From NCBI GenBank assembly GCA_030591105.1, contig JAUVBS010000046.1, forward strand, positions 1 to 9,821: a DNA stretch of 9,821 nucleotides, in the 5' to 3' direction. A program made the translations under genes and the position numbers. Origin of the DNA: a bacterium. Its GTDB lineage: Bacteria; Krumholzibacteriota; Krumholzibacteriia; LZORAL124-64-63. Below are positions 6,538-9,821 of the stretch, piece by piece; the first letter of the stretch is position 1; every line of letters begins with the position of its first letter. The notes under the pieces were generated by a model. That model was not told where the DNA came from. It worked only from the letters and a program-made list of their open reading frames with translations, and searched no databases.

Positions 6538-6851
6538 TGCGTATCAAGAAGAAGGACAAGGTCCGGATCATTGCCGGCAACGATCGGGGCAAGGAGGGCG
6601 AGGTCTTGAAGGTCTTTCCGCGGACCGGCCGGATCATCGTCGAGAAGGTGAACATGATCAAGCGCCACCAGCGGGCCTCGCAGAACAATCCCCAGGGCGG
6701 GATCATCGAGAAGGAAGGCCCCATCGATGCTTCGAATGTGATGTTGATTTGCCCGAACACCGGTAATACGACGCGGATTGGCAAAGATATTCTTTCGGAC
6801 GGCAGCCGCGCTCGCGTGAGCAAGCGAAGCGGCGAGATGCTGTCCGACTAG
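6537..6851 (+). CDS. rplX: 50S ribosomal protein L24 (uL24)
   Basis: L24 initiates 50S assembly and lies near the tunnel exit. The 104 residues start with the KOW domain KKKDKVRIIAGNDRGKEGEV (4-23), followed by VEKVNMIKRHQR (35-46) and the GGIIEKEGPIDASNVML segment. Many L24 proteins have a CPxCGxxTRVG motif here. This one reads CPNTGNTTRIG (72-82), so the second Cys is missing. GTG 6534 and ATG 6537 are adjacent. GGAGGT at 6525-6530 is 6 bases from the ATG but 3 from the GTG, so I chose the ATG, which overlaps the rplN stop by one base. Identification is certain. Confidence 0.97.
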   Translation: MRIKKKDKVRIIAGNDRGKEGEVLKVFPRTGRIIVEKVNMIKRHQRASQNNPQGGIIEKEGPIDASNVMLICPNTGNTTRIGKDILSDGSRARVSKRSGEMLSD

Positions 6852-6872
6852 CGTGTGGACGGAGGACGAGTT

Positions 6873-7424
6873 ATGGCAGAGCAGATGACCCGCCTGCGGC
6901 AAAAATACCTCGATGAGGTAGCGCCGGCTCTGCAGGAGAAGTTCCAGTACGGAAGTTCCATGCAGATTCCCCGGCCGGTCAAGATCGTGCTGAACGTGGG
7001 GCTGGGTAAAGCGATCCAGAATCCCAAGCTTCTGGACAACGCCCTGGCCGATCTGGAGATCATCGCGGGGCAGAAAGCGGTCAAGACCCGCGCCAAGAAG
7101 AGCATCTCGAACTTCAAGCTGCGCACCGGCATGCCGATCGGCGCCCGCGTTACGCTACGCCGCGACCGTATGTGGGAGTTTCTGGACCGCTTCGTGAACG
7201 TCGCTTTACCCCGCTTGCGGGATTTCCGGGGCGTGTCGACACGTCTGAGCGGGAGCGGCGATTACACACTGGGTCTGAAGGACCAGTTGATGTTCCCGGA
7301 GATCGACTACGACAAAGTAGACGAGCCGAGGGGTATGAACGTGACCATCGGGACCACTGCCCGGAACGACGAGGAAGGGCGCGAGCTGCTGCGGCTGCTG
7401 GGTATGCCGTTCCGCCGCTCTTAG
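6873..7424 (+). CDS. rplE: 50S ribosomal protein L5 (uL5)
   Basis: L5 binds 5S rRNA in the central protuberance and contacts P-site tRNA. The 183 residues show [20 protein letters not shown] (32-51), [20 protein letters not shown] (65-84), [20 protein letters not shown] (86-105), the region around DFRGVS, and [20 protein letters not shown] (130-149). The tail is [10 protein letters not shown] chose ATG 6873 because GGAGG (6861-6865) is 7 bases upstream. The in-frame GTG at 6855 would add six unrelated residues. An irregular hairpin lies in codons 7-22 (see the separate entry). The stop is 14 bases before the TTG start of rpsN. Identification is certain. Confidence 0.98.
   Translation: MAEQMTRLRQKYLDEVAPALQEKFQYGSSMQIPRPVKIVLNVGLGKAIQNPKLLDNALADLEIIAGQKAVKTRAKKSISNFKLRTGMPIGARVTLRRDRMWEFLDRFVNVALPRLRDFRGVSTRLSGSGDYTLGLKDQLMFPEIDYDKVDEPRGMNVTIGTTARNDEEGRELLRLLGMPFRRS
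6893..6936 (+). promoter_or_regulatory. Irregular hairpin in the first codons of rplE, possible S8 feedback site
   Basis: The apical helix is TACCTC (6906-6911) with GAGGTA (6915-6920), a perfect 6-bp stem with loop GAT. Below it, GGC (6898-6900) can pair with GCC (6923-6925), separated from the apical stem by an A-rich internal loop. The base is CCTGC (6893-6897) with GCAGG (6932-6936). In E. coli the spc operon is repressed by S8 binding an irregular helix at the rplE start, and the position here is comparable. I cannot match the conserved S8 core bases, so the role is speculative. Confidence 0.3.
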
Positions 7425-7426
7425 TT

Positions 7427-7432
7427 GGAGGA
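7427..7432 (+). promoter_or_regulatory. Ribosome-binding site for the TTG-started rpsN
   Basis: GGAGGA stands 6 bases before TTG 7439 and supports that codon as the start. No ATG or GTG occurs in this frame between here and the conserved S14 sequence. Confidence 0.75.
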
Positions 7433-7438
7433 AGAGAT

Positions 7439-7624
7439 TTGGCCAAGAAATCGTTGATCGCCAAGGCCAACCGGCCGCCCAAGTTCAAGGTTCGCGCTTA
7501 CAGCCGTTGCCGCCGTTGCGGCCGGCCGCGGGCTTTTCTACGCAAGTTCGGCGTTTGCCGTATCTGCTTCCGTGAACTCGCCCTGCAGGGCGACATTCCC
7601 GGTGTAACCAAGGCGAGCTGGTAA
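7439..7624 (+). CDS. rpsN: 30S ribosomal protein S14, zinc-binding type (uS14)
   Basis: S14 is a late-binding 30S head protein next to S3 and S10. This is the short C+ (type Z) form of 61 residues, beginning [20 protein letters not shown]. It has four zinc ligands Cys24, Cys27, Cys40 and Cys43 in a CX2CX12CX2C arrangement, then [16 protein letters not shown]. The start codon is TTG 7439, set by GGAGGA (7427-7432) and by the exact family N-terminus. Longer versions in this frame would run back inside rplE and are not credible. The gene is 14 bases after rplE and 21 before rpsH. The zinc ligands are intact, so zinc is probably needed. A zinc-free paralogue, if any, would lie elsewhere. Confidence 0.96.
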   Translation: MAKKSLIAKANRPPKFKVRAYSRCRRCGRPRAFLRKFGVCRICFRELALQGDIPGVTKASW

Positions 7625-7645
7625 CCGGTACGAGGAGTCTCGAAA

Positions 7646-8053
7646 ATGAGCATGACCGATCCCATCGCGGACATGTTGACCCGCATCCGCAACGGCACGC
7701 AAGCAGGCCACCGGAGGGTCGAGATACCCGCGTCGAACGAGAAGCGGGCCATCGCCCGAGTGTTGGTGGAGCAAGGCTACGTAGCCCGGTTCGAAGAGAT
7801 CACCGAAGGCCCCCAGGGGGCGCTGCGTCTCTTCTTGAAGTACTACGACCGGGATGGCCAACGGACCGGGGTCATTGAGGGCATCCGCCGGATAAGCCGG
7901 CCCGGGCGCCGTGTTTTCGCAGGTAAAGCAGAAATCCCAAAGGTTTGTGGTGGTTACGGGATCAGTATCCTGTCCACGAACCTGGGCGTCTTGACGGGGC
8001 ACCAGTGCCGGGCGCATGGCGTCGGCGGCGAAGTGCTCTGCGAAGTCTGGTAA
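7646..8053 (+). CDS. rpsH: 30S ribosomal protein S8 (uS8)
   Basis: S8 is a primary 16S rRNA-binding protein of the central domain and, in E. coli, the translational repressor of the spc operon. The 135 residues begin MSMTDPIADMLTRIRNGTQA, the family signature. They continue with SNEKRAIARVLVEQGY (30-45), LRLFLKYYDRDG and GIRRISRPGRRVF (79-91). The C-terminal rRNA-binding motif is GISILSTNLGVLTGHQCRAH followed by GVGGEVLCEVW. The stretch NLGVLTGHQCRAH departs slightly from the common KGVMTDREARxxG pattern, but the key STxxGVxT and GGE elements remain. ATG 7646 has GAGGAG (7632-7637) 8 bases upstream. Identification is certain. Confidence 0.98.
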   Translation: MSMTDPIADMLTRIRNGTQAGHRRVEIPASNEKRAIARVLVEQGYVARFEEITEGPQGALRLFLKYYDRDGQRTGVIEGIRRISRPGRRVFAGKAEIPKVCGGYGISILSTNLGVLTGHQCRAHGVGGEVLCEVW

Positions 8054-8079
8054 CGGCAGGCTCCGGAGGAAATGGACCC

Positions 8080-8619
8080 ATGTCGCGTATAGGAAAGAAT
8101 CCGATTCCGATCCCCTCTGGGGTGAAGATCGAGATCAAGGGCGATCAGTCGGTCGTCAAAGGGCCCAAGGGCGAGGTGCGTCAGCACATCCCGGTCGGGC
8201 TGAAAATCGAAGAGAAAGACGGTCAGCTCTTTGTGGAGCGACCCGATGAAACCAAGCCGATGAGGGCTTACCACGGTCTGGTCAGGGCGTTGATCGCCAA
8301 CCAGGTCAAGGGTGTCACCGACGGTTTCGTCAAGTCGTTGCACATCGAGGGCGTCGGTTACCGTGCCAAGGTCAAGGGGAAGGTTCTCGATCTGCAGCTG
8401 CAGTTCAGCCATCCGGTCGAGTACGCGATTCCCGAGGGGATCACCATAACCTGTCCTGAACCGACACGGATCGACGTAACTGGCATCGACAAACAGAAGG
8501 TGGGCCAGGTGGCGGCCGAAATCCGCGCCTACCGTCCGCCCGAGCCGTACAAGGGCAAGGGGATCCGCTACGTCGGCGAGCACATTGTGCGCAAGGCCGG
8601 CAAGGCGGCCGGTAAGTAG
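8080..8619 (+). CDS. rplF: 50S ribosomal protein L6 (uL6)
   Basis: L6 lies at the base of the L7/L12 stalk near the sarcin-ricin loop and supports elongation-factor binding. The 179 residues match the family. The N-terminal signature is MSRIGKNPIPIPSGVKIEI with VKGPKGEV. The protein has two duplicated alpha/beta domains, about 1-82 and 83-179. The second contains SLHIEGVGYRAKVKGKVLDL, FSHPVEYAIPEGI, GIDKQKVGQVAAEIRAYRPP and the signature PYKGKGIRY. ATG 8080 has GGAGGA (8065-8070) 9 bases upstream. In-frame codons further upstream run inside rpsH and can be ignored. Identification is certain. Confidence 0.98.
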   Translation: MSRIGKNPIPIPSGVKIEIKGDQSVVKGPKGEVRQHIPVGLKIEEKDGQLFVERPDETKPMRAYHGLVRALIANQVKGVTDGFVKSLHIEGVGYRAKVKGKVLDLQLQFSHPVEYAIPEGITITCPEPTRIDVTGIDKQKVGQVAAEIRAYRPPEPYKGKGIRYVGEHIVRKAGKAAGK

Positions 8620-8645
8620 CGCTGCCCGCGCGGAGGTCACAGAAA

Positions 8646-9020
8646 ATGAGCGATTCGAGCAAAACCCGCAGGTCGGCCTGGTTGAAGCGCAAGCGGCGCG
8701 TCGCCAAGAAGATCAGTGGCACGGCCCAGCGGCCTCGGCTGACGGTCTTCCGCAGCCACCGGCATATCTATGCCCAGATCGTCGACGACGATCAAAGGCA
8801 CACGCTGTTCTGTTGCGACAGCAATCACGCTGGCCAGGACGAGGTACCCGAGGGGCTCGACTGCAAGTGTGCGGCCGCCTACCGCGTTGGCAAGACCATC
8901 GCCTCGATCGCCCAGGAAAAGGGCGTGGCGATGATCGTTTTCGACCGTAACGGCTATCTCTACCATGGCCGCGTGGCGGCTCTGGCCCGCGGCGCCCGAG
9001 ACGGCGGGCTCGAGTTCTAA
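8646..9020 (+). CDS. rplR: 50S ribosomal protein L18 (uL18)
   Basis: L18 binds 5S rRNA in the central protuberance together with L5. The 124 residues include the basic N-terminus [20 protein letters not shown], then [14 protein letters not shown] (36-49), the variable middle with a cluster of cysteines (Cys57, Cys58, Cys73, Cys75), [19 protein letters not shown] and the strong C-terminal signature [20 protein letters not shown] followed by DGGLEF. The cysteines do not form a recognised zinc motif. The start ATG 8646 has GGAGGT (8632-8637) 8 bases upstream. rpsE follows after 43 bases. Identification is certain. Confidence 0.98.
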   Translation: MSDSSKTRRSAWLKRKRRVAKKISGTAQRPRLTVFRSHRHIYAQIVDDDQRHTLFCCDSNHAGQDEVPEGLDCKCAAAYRVGKTIASIAQEKGVAMIVFDRNGYLYHGRVAALARGARDGGLEF

Positions 9021-9063
9021 GTTTGGTGAGAGTGGATCAAACCACGACAGGAGCAGAAAACCG
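9021..9063 (+). other. rplR-rpsE spacer with a weak hairpin and rpsE ribosome-binding site
   Basis: GTTTGGT (9021-9027) can pair with ATCAAAC (9036-9042) with one G-U pair. GTGG/CCAC (9032-9035 with 9042-9045) is an overlapping alternative. AGGAG (9049-9053) lies 10 bases before the rpsE ATG. Confidence 0.4.

Positions 9064-9821
<758 letters not shown>

Noticed and set aside
6938..6960. Direct repeat GAAGTTCCA at 6938 and 6952 in rplE
   Set aside because: The copies are 14 bases apart and not in phase with codons. The encoded sequence is ordinary L5, so likely chance.

Overview
This window is a GC-rich bacterial ribosomal-protein gene cluster: the junction of the str, S10 and spc operons. 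All 20 genes lie on the + strand in the canonical order tuf(partial)-rpsJ-rplC-rplD-rplW-rplB-rpsS-rplV-rpsC-rplP-rpmC-rpsQ-rplN-rplX-rplE-rpsN-rpsH-rplF-rplR-rpsE(partial). The first gene has lost its 5' end and the last its 3' end to the window edges. The longest gap is 102 bases, and I see no intrinsic terminator, convincing promoter, RNA gene or mobile element. The whole window is best read as part of one long transcript.

The order is too conserved to name a phylum. Codon use is GC-rich, S14 is the 61-residue zinc (C+) type, and the L4 loop reads [15 protein letters not shown]. This suggests an uncultured lineage near the FCB/Latescibacterota/Gemmatimonadota side of the tree, but that placement is impression only and low confidence.

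Layout: 1-759 is the 3' part of EF-Tu. 842-5835 is the S10 block (S10, L3, L4, L23, L2, S19, L22, S3, L16, L29), with S17 following at 5881-6147. 6166-9821 is the spc block (L14, L24, L5, S14, S8, L6, L18, S5). Most genes have a clear Shine-Dalgarno sequence 5-11 bases before the start. Two pairs are translationally coupled by overlaps: rplD/rplW (ATGA) and rplN/rplX (TGATG). Together the products build the 30S head and mRNA entry site, the 50S peptidyl-transferase surroundings, exit tunnel and central protuberance, while EF-Tu delivers aminoacyl-tRNA.

Most of the window is ordinary housekeeping sequence and I do not see a new multi-gene system. The feature that stands out is S5 (rpsE). Its conserved core is preceded by an extension of about 80 residues made largely of Gly-Gly-Pro-Gly-Gly-Gly-Arg-Gly-Pro repeats, recalling the Gly/Arg-rich tail of eukaryotic uS5 (RPS2). 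Second-tier observations are a chain of mutually exclusive hairpins between rplW and rplB, a hairpin that can hide an anti-Shine-Dalgarno sequence before rpsQ, an irregular hairpin at the start of rplE where S8 feedback acts in E. coli, and a TTG start for rpsN.
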